DNA of 64,000 nt from Sulfurimonas sp. (GTDB lineage: Bacteria > Campylobacterota > Campylobacteria > Campylobacterales > Sulfurimonadaceae). Shown piece by piece: positions 18,455 through 27,571 of this stretch. The notes beneath the pieces were generated by a model that was not told the DNA's origin, did not search any database, and was given only the letters and a program-made list of their open reading frames with translations. The position numbers were made by a program, and so were the translations under genes. Every line of letters begins with the position of its first letter. Position 1 is the stretch's first letter. The stretch spans positions 1-64,000 of the forward strand of contig NZ_CP093396.1 in the NCBI RefSeq assembly GCF_029027405.1, written 5' to 3'.

Positions 18455-19179
18455 AAGTAAAAAATTTAAATCATCATTTTGGTTTTACAGAGATATTAAG
18501 AGATATTAATTTTACTCTAAATAAAGGAGAAGTTCTTTCTATCGTTGGACCTAGTGGCGGTGGGAAAACTACACTTTTACATCTTTGTGCAAACTTGTTA
18601 GATGTAGAAGAAGGAAGTGTGATTAACACATTTACGAGCAGTGCTTTTGCTTTTCAAGATGCAAGACTTCTTCCTTGGAAAAATGTTATAGATAACATAG
18701 CTTTAGGTTTATTAGCATCTGGAGTAAATAAAAAAGAAGCGATTAAACAATCCTGTGAGATTGCTCTAAAGTTTGGTCTTGAAGAGAGTGATTTTGAAAA
18801 GTTTCCAAAAGATTTAAGTGGTGGGATGCGTCAACGAGTTAGTTTTGCAAGAGCTTTAGTTGTAAAACCATCTTTACTTTTTTTAGATGAGCCATTTTCT
18901 GCTTTAGACATAGGTTTAAAAAAAGAACTACAAGCCATACTTATAGATATGATTTCTAAAAAAGAGATAAGTATACTATTTATTACACATGATTTGATGG
19001 AAGCTATACGATTAAGTGATGAAATCCTTCTTTTAAAAGCTGACCCTGGGCATATAATTAAAAAGTTTTCTTATGAACTTTCTCAAAATGAAAGAGACGA
19101 TAAATATGTTTATAATGAGAGTGCAAAGATACTTCAAGATGAAGAAATTATAGATACATTTGAACTGGAGTTAAAGTAA
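18442..19179 (+). CDS. NitT/TauT-type ABC transporter ATP-binding protein
   Basis: A 245-residue ATPase. Walker A is GPSGGGKTT, the Q-loop is AFQDARLLPW, the signature is LSGGMRQR, Walker B is LLFLDEPFSALD and the switch His lies in LFITHD. All catalytic motifs are intact. It overlaps the permease upstream and the nnrS-like gene downstream (TAATG), so the operon continues into NnrS. Confidence 0.94.
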   Translation: MEKLEVKNLNHHFGFTEILRDINFTLNKGEVLSIVGPSGGGKTTLLHLCANLLDVEEGSVINTFTSSAFAFQDARLLPWKNVIDNIALGLLASGVNKKEAIKQSCEIALKFGLEESDFEKFPKDLSGGMRQRVSFARALVVKPSLLFLDEPFSALDIGLKKELQAILIDMISKKEISILFITHDLMEAIRLSDEILLLKADPGHIIKKFSYELSQNERDDKYVYNESAKILQDEEIIDTFELELK

Positions 19180-20426
19180 TGAGTGAAAAACAACAAGAAG
19201 AAAAATTACGAGCTACAAACCATTATCTTTACTATCCTGATGAAAAAAATGTTCCTCCATATTTAGCTTATGGATTTAGACCAATATTTTTACTTTTAGC
19301 TCCATATATAGTTATTAGTATGGTTCTTTGGGGGCTTGTTTGGAGTGGACTTTTAAGCATTCCTTTTATGCAGGATGTACTTACTTGGCATGTTTATGAG
19401 ATGCTTTATGGTCTTATAACTGCGGGAGTTTTAGCTTTTCTTGCAACAGGACTTCCTGAACTTTTCCCAGGTTTAATCCCACTAGTAGGAAAACGACTTC
19501 AATATGTTGTTATGCTTTGGTTAGCAGGGCGGGTTAGCTTTTGGTTCATAGATATTACTGGCATCTACCTAACAGCTATTTTAAATCTTGCGATGCTTGG
19601 TTGGATAATTTGGTTTGCAAAAGATGCGGTTCTGGATAAACTTCAAAGACATGCATCTATCGGTTATACGGCAGTTGCTTTGTTTGTTATAGAAGTATGG
19701 TTTTTTGCATCACAGCTTGGTTTTGTAAATACGACAGGCATGGATATCTTAAAAGTAGCACTTGGGGCAACTGTAGTTATTGTTTTGTTAGCTCTAAGAC
19801 GAGTAAATATGGAAGCGATTAACGAACTTATGGAAGATAAAGAAATAGATGATGTTTTTATCTCTCGTCCTCCAAAAACAAATATGGCTGTTTTTATGGT
19901 TATTATTTTTACAGCTGTTGAGTTTATGTACCCTCAAAACTCAGCTTTAGCTTGGTTGGGTTTTGGAGTGGGAGCGGCGATATTAGGAGTAACAAGTGAG
20001 TACAAACTTAAAGATGAGTTTATACTAAATCAGCCTTATGTCATATACTTAGCATCTGTATATGTTCTTTTTAGCATAGGTTATGTACTTATGGCTTGGG
20101 ATTTGTTAAATCCAGATATTAATGGCATCAATCATTTTAGACACTTTATAACAAGTGGAGGAATTGGACTTTCATATATAGTAGTTATGTTAATAATCTC
20201 GTGGGTTCATACAGGACGAAGACTAACATCAAACATATATACGCATCTAATGGTTATTTTAATTATTTTGGCTACATTTATGAGAGGTCTGATTCCGTTT
20301 TTTGATGAATATACAAGCGAGTTATATTTATACTCCTCACTTATTTGGAGTTTGCCTTTTGTTATTTATATGATACAATTTTCTAAATTTTTGATGCTTC
20401 CAAGAGCGGATGGAATAAAAGGGTAA
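19179..20426 (+). CDS. nnrS: NnrS-family haem/copper membrane protein
   Basis: A 415-residue polytopic protein with about 12 helices. The NnrS family signature is present: HVYEMLYGLITAGVLAFLAT early and HFRHFITSGGIGLSYIVVM late, with conserved His residues proposed to bind haem and copper. In proteobacteria NnrS is linked to nitric-oxide stress. Here it is the fourth gene of a Fur-linked ABC operon, translationally coupled to the ATPase, which is not its usual denitrification context. It might receive, store or sense haem or metal released by the locus; that is inference. Confidence 0.85.
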   Translation: MSEKQQEEKLRATNHYLYYPDEKNVPPYLAYGFRPIFLLLAPYIVISMVLWGLVWSGLLSIPFMQDVLTWHVYEMLYGLITAGVLAFLATGLPELFPGLIPLVGKRLQYVVMLWLAGRVSFWFIDITGIYLTAILNLAMLGWIIWFAKDAVLDKLQRHASIGYTAVALFVIEVWFFASQLGFVNTTGMDILKVALGATVVIVLLALRRVNMEAINELMEDKEIDDVFISRPPKTNMAVFMVIIFTAVEFMYPQNSALAWLGFGVGAAILGVTSEYKLKDEFILNQPYVIYLASVYVLFSIGYVLMAWDLLNPDINGINHFRHFITSGGIGLSYIVVMLIISWVHTGRRLTSNIYTHLMVILIILATFMRGLIPFFDEYTSELYLYSSLIWSLPFVIYMIQFSKFLMLPRADGIKG

Positions 20427-20428
20427 AA

Positions 20429-20770
20429 ATGAAAAACAAACTTTTAATAGTATGGTCAAGTGAAGAAAAAGAAGTTGCAAAAAAACTTATTTTGCTTTAT
20501 GGTTCTGTGATGTTGCCTCGTGGTTATTGGGATGAAGCGACTATTATGCTTTGGGGTCCATCTGCTAGACTTTTAGCAAATGATAAAGAACTTCAAGAGA
20601 GAGTTAAAGTGGTTCAAGACACAGGTGTAAAGTTTAATGTTTGTGTAGTTTGTTCAGACGATTATGGAGTTACAGCGCAACTTGAAGAGTTAGGAATTGA
20701 GGCTATTCACACAGGAGAGATGCTAACACAAGCTCTCCAAAGTGATGATGTAAAAGTTATAACTTTTTAA
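20429..20770 (+). CDS. DsrE/DsrF-like small cytosolic protein
   Basis: A 113-residue alpha/beta protein resembling the DsrE family: KLLIVWSSEEKEVAKKLILL at the N-terminus and a conserved Cys pair region VCVVCSDDYG (about residues 71-80). DsrE proteins bind or relay sulfur, or act as small redox partners. It begins 2 bp after nnrS and closes the operon, with its end overlapping the convergent msrBA gene. A role in persulfide or redox handling with NnrS is possible but untested. Confidence 0.7.
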   Translation: MKNKLLIVWSSEEKEVAKKLILLYGSVMLPRGYWDEATIMLWGPSARLLANDKELQERVKVVQDTGVKFNVCVVCSDDYGVTAQLEELGIEAIHTGEMLTQALQSDDVKVITF

Positions 20771-21693
20771 AACCTTTTTTTATAACCATGGCAGTAAGGT
20801 TGTGAACCTTTTTTGTTATAGTAATTTTGATGACCTTCATCGGCTTTGTAAAACTCAGCATATGGAAGAATCTTAGTTGCTATATCAAAACCATTTTCAT
20901 CTAAAAGAGCAATGAGTTTTTTTATAGTATTTCTTTCATTTTCATCATTTATAAAAACAGCACTTAAATATTGTTCACCAATATCAGGATCTTGTCCATT
21001 TATTTGAGTTGGGTCGTGAATCTCAAAAAATGTTCTTGCAATTTTCTCATAAGAGATTTTACTTTTGTCATAAACAACTTCAACAGCCTCAAGGTGTCCA
21101 GTTTTTCCAGCAACAACTTCATAATATCCAGGGTTTTTAACATGACCGCCCATAAAACCAGAGCTAACTTCTTTTACGCCATCTAACTTTTCTAAGTAAT
21201 ACTCAACTCCCCAAAAACAACCACCAGCAAAGTAAGCATAAGACAACGAAGAATCTTTTTTCTCTTTTTTAACATCTAATTCTAAAGAGATAGAGTTCAC
21301 ACAATGTCTAGTGTTTTTATCTGTAAAACCTTCACCCTCAAAGACATGACCTAGATGCCCGCCACATTTTGCACAAACTATTTCGACTCGTCTGCCATCT
21401 GCATCTGGGACTCTTTTAACTGCCCCCTTTATCGCATCATCAAAACTTGGCCAACCACAGTTTGAATCAAATTTAGCACTAGATTTATAAAGAGGTGTTT
21501 CACATATTTTACAAGTGTAGATGCCATTAGACTTTTCATCTGTATATTTGCCAATGTAAGGTGCTTGCGTACCTTTGTTTATAAGGACATGCTTTTCTTC
21601 ATCGCTAAGTGTATCTATTTTGCCCTTCCAAGGTTTTAAATCCATTGCATTCATAGTTGTTAGTAGTAGTATAAAAGAAATAAAAAGTTTCAT
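20767..21693 (-). CDS. msrBA: Exported bifunctional methionine sulfoxide reductase MsrB-MsrA
   Basis: A 308-residue protein that reduces both methionine sulfoxide diastereomers in the periplasm. A signal peptide (about 1-16) is followed by an MsrB domain (about 20-143) with two zinc CxxC pairs (CKIC, CAKC) and the catalytic RHCVNSISL. The MsrA domain (about 150-305) has the catalytic GGCFWG and the downstream YYNKKG segment. The domain order B-then-A is less common than A-then-B. It is convergent with the DsrE-like gene, the stop codons overlapping, and appears monocistronic. Confidence 0.95.
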   Translation of the reverse strand: MKLFISFILLLTTMNAMDLKPWKGKIDTLSDEEKHVLINKGTQAPYIGKYTDEKSNGIYTCKICETPLYKSSAKFDSNCGWPSFDDAIKGAVKRVPDADGRRVEIVCAKCGGHLGHVFEGEGFTDKNTRHCVNSISLELDVKKEKKDSSLSYAYFAGGCFWGVEYYLEKLDGVKEVSSGFMGGHVKNPGYYEVVAGKTGHLEAVEVVYDKSKISYEKIARTFFEIHDPTQINGQDPDIGEQYLSAVFINDENERNTIKKLIALLDENGFDIATKILPYAEFYKADEGHQNYYNKKGSQPYCHGYKKRF

Positions 21694-21751
21694 ACCACGC
21701 TCCTTGATTATAATTTTGTTTATTATAAAGGAGTAGTTTTAAATAAAGTGC

Positions 21752-21795
21752 TTAAAATATTTTACGATTCTTTTTTCAAGCCAGTATTTAGGTTT
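21752..21795. repeat. 44-bp direct repeat, left copy, flanking the RhuM gene
   Basis: Exact copy of 22901-22944. Read on the minus strand it encodes the C-terminal YWLEKRIVKYFK segment of the alpha/beta hydrolase. Its reading frame continues to an alternative end (KHFI then stop), so this copy is probably the original 3' end of the hydrolase gene. Confidence 0.9.
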
Positions 21796-22817
21796 TAAAT
21801 TTGATGAGTATCTAGTAGCCTCTTCATCTCTTTATCAAAGTCAGACTCTATTTTTTGTATTTTGCTGAACTCTTCATACTCTTTTGAAGCTTTTTCTTTG
21901 GCTTGCATATGAGATATTGATCCTTTTCCCTCAAGAACTTTAAACTCATTAAATTCTAAAAATTTATTGACTGATTCACTTACATCTTTCATATTTAGTT
22001 CTTGCCGATTTTCAATAATTCTTTCAATATAATCAAAGTATGCACCGATAGTTCTTTCTAACTTTTTAATGTCTTCTTCTTGAAGATAGTTTTTTGCTAT
22101 GCTTGTATCTGACTTTAGTACTCTTCCATCGGGTGAGTTTTTCCAAGAAGTTAAGCCCATGTTTGGCTTCTTAATATTTGCATTTTCATATACGATTTCA
22201 GCTGCCGTTTTACCTGTGATAGCAAAGTGAAACTTGTTTTGTACAGTGGCATAAAAATCTTTTGTCGTTTGTGCATTTTCATTATAATCAAAACTACACT
22301 CTGCAAAGATGTCAGTTACTTGCTGATATATGCGTCTTTCACTTGCTCTGATAGAACGCACACGCTCAAGAAGCTCTTTAAAGTAGTCTTTTCCAAAGTG
22401 TTGACCATTTTTAAGTCTATCATCATCTATGGCAAAACCTTTGATGATATACTCTTTTAAAATCTTAGTAGCCCATATACGAAACTGTGTAGCCTTCGAT
22501 GAATTAACACGATAACCAACTGAGAGAATAGCATCTAGGTTATAAACATTAACCTCTCTTTTTACTTCTCTTTTACCTTCCATTTGAACTATTGGGAATT
22601 TCCCAATAGTTGCAGTCTCTTCTAGTTCGTGGCTTTTATAAATATTTTTAATATGTTCATTTATTGTTGAAACATCTACACCAAAAAGTTCTGCCATCCT
22701 CTTTTGAGGTAACCAAACTGTTTCATTATGCATGAAAATTTCTATTTTTAAATCACTTTTATTGGTGGAGTAAAGTAAAAACTCTGTTAATTCATCTTTT
22801 ATGCTTAAGCTTTTCAT
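21795..22817 (-). CDS. rhuM: RhuM-family protein (virulence RhuM / DNA-binding domain)
   Basis: A 340-residue protein of the RhuM family. The N-terminal part (about 1-130) carries a winged-helix-like segment (LPQKRMAELFGVDVSTINEH) and the family hallmark NVYNLDAILSVGYRVNS. The C-terminal half is helical, with the recurrent FYATVQNKFHFAITGKTAAE segment. RhuM proteins occur in pathogenicity islands and variable loci; their activity is not established. The gene alone fills an insertion bounded by 44-bp direct repeats inside the 3' end of the neighbouring hydrolase gene, with no integrase or transposase. Confidence 0.88.
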   Translation of the reverse strand: MKSLSIKDELTEFLLYSTNKSDLKIEIFMHNETVWLPQKRMAELFGVDVSTINEHIKNIYKSHELEETATIGKFPIVQMEGKREVKREVNVYNLDAILSVGYRVNSSKATQFRIWATKILKEYIIKGFAIDDDRLKNGQHFGKDYFKELLERVRSIRASERRIYQQVTDIFAECSFDYNENAQTTKDFYATVQNKFHFAITGKTAAEIVYENANIKKPNMGLTSWKNSPDGRVLKSDTSIAKNYLQEEDIKKLERTIGAYFDYIERIIENRQELNMKDVSESVNKFLEFNEFKVLEGKGSISHMQAKEKASKEYEEFSKIQKIESDFDKEMKRLLDTHQI

Positions 22818-22884
22818 TATGTACCTATTTTTTTATTGGTATTTATTATACCGAAACTCAAACTAGTTAAAATTTAGTTATAAA

Positions 22885-23862
22885 TTATGCTAACTTCTGT
22901 TTAAAATATTTTACGATTCTTTTTTCAAGCCAGTATTTAGGTTTAAAAATAGTTCCTTCTATAAAACCTACATGACCGCCATATTGATATATTTCAAGTT
23001 TAACGCTCGAAGATATTTCATCTTCATTTGGAATGATTTTAGGTGTCATAAAGGGGTCGTCTAAAGAGTGAATAATAAGAGTATCTGTTTTTATGTGTTT
23101 TAAAAACTGTTTGGAACTTGATTTTGTGTAGTAGTCTTGAGCAGATGCAAAACCATGAATAGGAGCGGTATAAGCCTCGTCAAAATCCCAAAAAGTTTTT
23201 AAGTTCTTTACATCTTTTTTTTCTAAATTTATAAGAGTTTTGAAATCATGTGTTTTAAACTTTTCTATTAAAGTGTCATTTAGATTTTTTACAAGGATAT
23301 ATTGATAAAACTTTGCAAAACCTTTGTTTATGTGATTTGCACAAATATCTAACAGCATCGGAGCAGATACTGAAACAGCAGCAGTTATCGTAGAACTGGA
23401 AGATAATTCACCTAAAAGTTTTAAAAGCATATTGCCACCAAGTGAATAACCGATGCAAAAGAGTTTGTTATCTGTGTACTTTACTTTTAAAGAGTTTATA
23501 AACTCCAAAGCATCATCCGTTCTCCCACTATGATAAGAAGTGGCACTTTTGTTCATAACACCAGAACAACTTCTAAAGTGAACGACCACACTATTGAAAC
23601 CATTTGCATCTAGCTCCTGCATCGTTCCTTGAATATATGGAGATTTATATGAACCAGCAAGACCGTGAAAAAGTAAAACGATAGGTTTTTTAGACTTGCT
23701 TGTTTGTTTGTTATACCAAAAGCAATCTATAAAATCACCATCACTTAATTCAAATCTCTCTACTTCAAACTTATGTGATTTTATTTTTCTAAAGGCAGAT
23801 GAATATAGCGTTTGAACATGCTTATTTTTTAGTAAAAAAGAGGGTTTAAATTGATTTATCAT
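22885..23862 (-). CDS. YheT-family alpha/beta hydrolase
   Basis: A 325-residue cytosolic hydrolase. It shows the oxyanion segment LFHGLAGSYKSPY, the nucleophile elbow GYSLGGN (Ser), an acid in DDPFMTP and a catalytic His in GGHVGFIEG, all as in the YheT/EMB8 esterase family. Its last codons (KYFKQKLA) come from the insertion junction: the RhuM cassette has replaced the original end (KYFKHFI), but only the tail changed and the enzyme should be functional. Confidence 0.9.
   Translation of the reverse strand: MINQFKPSFLLKNKHVQTLYSSAFRKIKSHKFEVERFELSDGDFIDCFWYNKQTSKSKKPIVLLFHGLAGSYKSPYIQGTMQELDANGFNSVVVHFRSCSGVMNKSATSYHSGRTDDALEFINSLKVKYTDNKLFCIGYSLGGNMLLKLLGELSSSSTITAAVSVSAPMLLDICANHINKGFAKFYQYILVKNLNDTLIEKFKTHDFKTLINLEKKDVKNLKTFWDFDEAYTAPIHGFASAQDYYTKSSSKQFLKHIKTDTLIIHSLDDPFMTPKIIPNEDEISSSVKLEIYQYGGHVGFIEGTIFKPKYWLEKRIVKYFKQKLA
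22901..22944. repeat. 44-bp direct repeat, right copy, inside the hydrolase gene
   Basis: Exact match to 21752-21795, 1149 bp away. The repeat plus the RhuM gene between the two copies has the structure expected of insertion into a gene end with regeneration of the coding sequence. Confidence 0.9.
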
Positions 23863-23919
23863 AATGTAAGTTTAGCAAAGTTTTAGATATAATCAGTAAC
23901 TTAAAAAATAGGCTTCAAG

Positions 23920-24942
23920 ATGAACAGAAAAAAAATTTATAACCCAGAATCAACAGAAGATGTAAATGATAGAAAAATATTTGGTGGAGACCCAACAGGT
24001 ATATTTGAGTTAAATAATATCAAATACCAGTGGGCATATAATCTTTGGGAAGTGATGCTAAACAACACTTGGTTTCCAAAAGAAGTAGATATGACTCGTG
24101 ATATAAATGATTATAAAAATCTTACTGAGGCTGAAAAAGCAGCTTATGATAAGGCTCTTTCGCAGTTGATTTTTATGGATTCATTGCAAACAAATAATCT
24201 TATTGACAATGTAAACCCTTATGTGACTTCTCCAGAAATAAATCTTATTTTAGTTCGTCAATCATTTGAAGAAGCTCTTCACTCACAATCTTACGCAGTA
24301 ATGGTTGATAGCATCTCCACAAACTCTGAAGAGATTTATGAACTTTGGCGTCGAGACATGATGTTAAAGAGTAAAAATGATGCAATTGCCGCTATTTATC
24401 AAGAGTTAGCAGCAAACCCAACTGAACACAACTTTGTAAAAGCATGTTTTGCAAATCAGATTTTAGAAGGCATCTATTTTTATAGTGGGTTTGCTTATAT
24501 CTATACTCTAGCTCGTTCAGGAAAGATGCTAGGAAGTGCGCAGATGATTCGTTTTATACAAAGAGATGAAGTAACACACCTTGTACTTTTTCAAAACCTC
24601 ATAAACACTCTTCGTAAAGAAAGACCAGACCTTTTTACCTCAAAGCTTAAAGAAGAAGTGATAGCGATGTTTAAAGAGGCCGTAAAACTTGAAAGTGACT
24701 GGGGTAAATATATAACTCAAGGTCAAATCTTAGGTTTAACAGATGAAATAGTTGAACAATATATACAGTTCTTAGCAGATGAAAGATTAAACGCAGTCGG
24801 ATTTGAGAAACTTTATAATGTAGATAACCCTATTAAGTGGGTTGATGATTTTGCAAAATTTAACGATCAAAAAACTAACTTTTTTGAAGGCACTGTAACT
24901 AACTACTCAAAAGGTTCTTTAACTTTTGATGATGATTTTTAA
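23920..24942 (+). CDS. nrdB: Ribonucleotide reductase class I beta subunit
   Basis: A 340-residue NrdB that houses the diiron-tyrosyl radical cofactor for reducing ribonucleotides with NrdA. Metal ligands and radical residues align with the family: Asp87, Glu118, His121 and Tyr125 (spacing E-x2-H-x3-Y as in E. coli Glu115/His118/Tyr122), then Glu in NQILEG and Glu/His in RDEVTH. The C-terminal tail (TFDDDF) would dock to NrdA. nrdA is not adjacent, which is common in Campylobacterota. Confidence 0.97.
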   Translation: MNRKKIYNPESTEDVNDRKIFGGDPTGIFELNNIKYQWAYNLWEVMLNNTWFPKEVDMTRDINDYKNLTEAEKAAYDKALSQLIFMDSLQTNNLIDNVNPYVTSPEINLILVRQSFEEALHSQSYAVMVDSISTNSEEIYELWRRDMMLKSKNDAIAAIYQELAANPTEHNFVKACFANQILEGIYFYSGFAYIYTLARSGKMLGSAQMIRFIQRDEVTHLVLFQNLINTLRKERPDLFTSKLKEEVIAMFKEAVKLESDWGKYITQGQILGLTDEIVEQYIQFLADERLNAVGFEKLYNVDNPIKWVDDFAKFNDQKTNFFEGTVTNYSKGSLTFDDDF

Positions 24943-24964
24943 TAAATAAAATTAAAGGAATAAG

Positions 24965-25495
24965 ATGGCACATATAGATTTACCAGAGTTTGAAGAAATG
25001 AGTCCAGCAATTCAAGATAAAGCTAGACCAATTTTAGAAAAAACAGGAAAACTAGGAGAGATATTTAAACTCTTAGCAATTGATGAGAAAGTTTATTTTG
25101 CAACTGACGAAATGATTCAAAAGTATCTTCTTGATGAAACTTCACTTTCTTATGATATAAAAGAGTCTATAGCACTTCTTATTTCAGTAGAGAATGGTTG
25201 TAAGATGTGTGTAGATGTACATAAAAGCATTGCAAAAATGCTTGGACTAACAGAGCAAAGAATTGAAGAAGTCTTAAAAGGTGTAGATGCTATAAGCACT
25301 ACAAAAGAAGAAAAAGCACTTTTAAACTTTTGTATAAAAGCTTCTAAAAAAGATAATTATAAAATCTTAAAAAAAGAAATAATTGCTCTTAAAGATATGG
25401 GTTACAGTGATGTTCAAGTTATAGAAGCTGTTGCTATAACTGGATATTTTAATTATATAAATACTCTTTCCAATGTTTTTGCTTTAGGGGAGTAG
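24965..25495 (+). CDS. Carboxymuconolactone decarboxylase / AhpD-like protein
   Basis: A 176-residue all-helical protein with the AhpD-type redox motif ENGCKMCVDVHKS (CxxC then His), typical of alkylhydroperoxidase-like peroxidase-related proteins. It lies 22 bp after nrdB, with an AAGGA site upstream, and its stop is directly followed by the nitrilase-family start, so the three may be cotranscribed. Probably a thiol peroxidase or disulfide relay; substrate unknown. Confidence 0.85.
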   Translation: MAHIDLPEFEEMSPAIQDKARPILEKTGKLGEIFKLLAIDEKVYFATDEMIQKYLLDETSLSYDIKESIALLISVENGCKMCVDVHKSIAKMLGLTEQRIEEVLKGVDAISTTKEEKALLNFCIKASKKDNYKILKKEIIALKDMGYSDVQVIEAVAITGYFNYINTLSNVFALGE

Positions 25496-26218
25496 TTGTA
25501 CTCCTTAAACTCTTTACTTTTTGATACAACGACAAAAGACTATAACACTAACTTACAAACACTTTTAAAACTCATAGATGTTTGCGGAGACAACTCGCTT
25601 ATTGTCGCCCCAGAAGTTTGTTTGAGCAGTTATGATTATGAAAATTTTGATGAGGTTTTGGATTTTGCTGATGAAGCTATACGAGAGATTAAAAAGGTCT
25701 CTTTTTCTAAAATAATTATACTTACTATTTTAGAAAAACGAGATGGAGAAGTTTTTAATTTTGCGAAGATTTTTCATAATGGTGAAGTGGTTTATGAGAG
25801 AGCAAAAGCTAGACTGTTTCGTTTTGGTGATGAGCATAAGTATATGAGTGAAGGAAGTGATGAAAATATAAAAATAGTAGAAGTTGATGGAATTAAAATA
25901 GCTATTTTTATATGTTTTGAGCTTCGTTTTAAAGAGTTGTGGCAAAAATCGCAAGGCGCAGATGTCATAGCCGTTCCATCTTGGTGGGGAGTTTTAAGAA
26001 CTGAACATTTTGCCAACTTAACTCAAGCCTTAGCTATTATGAACCAATGTTATGTAGTTGCAAGTGATTCTTTAAATGAAGACTGCACAAAAATGAGCGG
26101 GATTATAACTCCTCATGGGGTGGTGCAAAGAAATATAGATAAGCCTTGTTTAAGTCTTGAGTACAGCCCAAAAGAAATAAAAATTATGAGAAAATATATG
26201 GATGTTGGGATAGCGTAA
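25496..26218 (+). CDS. Carbon-nitrogen hydrolase (nitrilase superfamily)
   Basis: A 240-residue amidase-type enzyme. The Glu-Lys-Cys triad is visible: Glu in APEVCLSS, Lys in YERAKARL and Cys in AIFICFELRF. The start is TTG at 25496, directly after the preceding stop, preceded by AGGGGAG; no better ATG start is available. The C-terminal coding end (KIMRKYMDVGIA) lies in a 111-bp repeat whose second copy is at 28919-29029, so the downstream border was involved in a rearrangement. Confidence 0.87.
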   Translation: MYSLNSLLFDTTTKDYNTNLQTLLKLIDVCGDNSLIVAPEVCLSSYDYENFDEVLDFADEAIREIKKVSFSKIIILTILEKRDGEVFNFAKIFHNGEVVYERAKARLFRFGDEHKYMSEGSDENIKIVEVDGIKIAIFICFELRFKELWQKSQGADVIAVPSWWGVLRTEHFANLTQALAIMNQCYVVASDSLNEDCTKMSGIITPHGVVQRNIDKPCLSLEYSPKEIKIMRKYMDVGIA

Positions 26219-26281
26219 GATAACTCTAAAGTTTTGTTATTTTCCGTAATGAGTCCAAATTCTTGATATTCTTACAAGTTT
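26171..26281. repeat. 111-bp direct repeat bordering the Hcp-effector block, left copy
   Basis: Nearly identical (about four differences) to 28919-29029. It spans the last codons of the nitrilase-family gene and the tail of a convergent YoeB-like toxin gene. The two copies bracket the accessory genes at 26469-28618. Confidence 0.85.
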
Positions 26282-26282
26282 C
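26222..26282 (-). pseudogene. 3' fragment of a YoeB-type toxin gene
   Basis: Read on the minus strand this encodes KLVRISRIWTHYGK then stop, matching the C-terminus of the intact toxin at 28985-29254 (KLVRISRMWTHYEE). Nothing upstream of the fragment continues the gene. It is a remnant left when the accessory block was inserted. The rest of 26283-26468 is AT-rich with only a small hairpin (26286-26293 with 26307-26314). Confidence 0.75.
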
Positions 26283-26468
26283 CTGTCAACAACGGAGTAA
26301 AAAACTGTTGTTGATTACGATTTGTATTTCTTACTCAACAATACCTCTTTAAGCCCAGAACATAGACTTTTACCAACTGCAACTTATATTAGCTTTAATA
26401 AGAAATTTATAAATTTTATTTAAGTTATTTTTAGATATATTATATTTTATTTAATAATAAGGTCTTTT

Positions 26469-26926
26469 ATGGAAAATTCTGTATTTATGACAATCAACGG
26501 TTCAACACAAGGTTTAATTACAGAAGGTGCTTTTACGCCTGACTCAGTTGGAAATATTTATCAAAATGGGCATGAAGATGAAGTGGCAATTAAATCTTTT
26601 GATTATGGAACTTCAACTCCTCTAAATCAAGCAGGTCAAATTTCTGGACAACGTTCACATCAACCATTAAGTATTGTTAAGCATCAAATAAAGGTGAAAC
26701 ACTTACATCAGTTGAGTTAAAAGTATATAGAACTTCATATATGGGAAAGCAAGAACATTTTTATACTATTGCTTTAGAAGATGCTGTTATATCAAGTCTT
26801 ACGGCATCAAGTAATGGAAGTGAACCTGTAGAATATTTGAATTTTTCTTATAGAAAAATAGTATTAAGACATGAAACATCAAGTACCTCTAGTTCAGATG
26901 ATATTAGAACAGGTGTACCTAGTTAG
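26469..26926 (+). pseudogene. hcp: Broken hcp (type VI secretion tube protein)
   Basis: Two consecutive reading frames together make a type VI Hcp protein. 26469-26720 encodes the N-terminal half (NGSTQGLI, then NGHEDEVAIKSFDYG and SGQRSHQPLSIVK). From about 26686 the other frame continues as KGETLTSVELKVYRTSYMGK, then FYTIALEDAVISSL and YRKIVLRHE, to the stop at 26924-26926. Between LSIVK and KGETL about 11-12 family residues (the EIDKSSP-type segment) are missing, so a real deletion of non-multiple-of-three length is likelier than a single-base error. No other T6SS structural genes are in the window. The gene precedes a putative effector by 9 bp. Confidence 0.8.
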
Positions 26927-26935
26927 GAGGCAGTA

Positions 26936-27571
26936 ATGAGCGATGTTGTAATTCCAATTGTTTTTCCTGATTATAAAATTTCTGTTAGTGTACCTAAAGC
27001 TAAGTTTGACCCGATTCCATATTTTGAATTTGATAACTTTTCTACATCAGCATACAAAGAACGCTTTTCAGGTTTAGGTCATGCAGGTATTCTTTTTATT
27101 AATGGTCAAACAGGTTCTACTAAGTATTTTGAATATGGACGCTATGACCATCCAGCATACTTAGGCAAAGTTAGAAAAATTATGAATCTTCCTAATGTGA
27201 TTATTTCAAATGGAAAAATCAACTTACAATCTTTGAAAAGAACACTTTATGTGATTTCAGATAAGTCTGGTCATAATACTAGAATTCAAGGTGTTTATAT
27301 TGAGGTTCCAAATAAATTCGATACTATGCTTGGTTACGCTAGATTAAGAAAAGAACAAAATAAAAATTCTAACAGAAAACCTTACAACATACTTTCTAAT
27401 AGTTGTGTCCATTTTGCAAAAGAAGTGACTCAAAAAGCAGGAGTAAATACTCCTTGGATGATTGACCTTAGACCAAATTCTTATATAGGAGAGTTCAGAG
27501 ATGACTTTATAGACCTTGATTTTAATTTTCATAAAAATCAGTTAAAAATTGAAGGAAAAGGAGTATTTTAA
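26936..27571 (+). CDS. Putative T6SS cargo effector, permuted papain-like (NlpC/LRAT-type) hydrolase
   Basis: A 211-residue protein with a strong AGGAGG site just after the broken hcp. It has a His-first, Cys-later layout: GLGHAGILFI (His49) and SNSCVHFAKEV (Cys157, followed by His159). This resembles circularly permuted NlpC/P60, YiiX and LRAT-type cysteine hydrolases (NCxHF motif). Such enzymes cleave peptidoglycan peptides or lipid esters. There is no signal peptide, as expected of Hcp-delivered cargo. The next gene is a lipoprotein that could protect the periplasm. No exact family could be assigned; the effector role rests on context plus the catalytic motif. Confidence 0.55.
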   Translation: MSDVVIPIVFPDYKISVSVPKAKFDPIPYFEFDNFSTSAYKERFSGLGHAGILFINGQTGSTKYFEYGRYDHPAYLGKVRKIMNLPNVIISNGKINLQSLKRTLYVISDKSGHNTRIQGVYIEVPNKFDTMLGYARLRKEQNKNSNRKPYNILSNSCVHFAKEVTQKAGVNTPWMIDLRPNSYIGEFRDDFIDLDFNFHKNQLKIEGKGVF

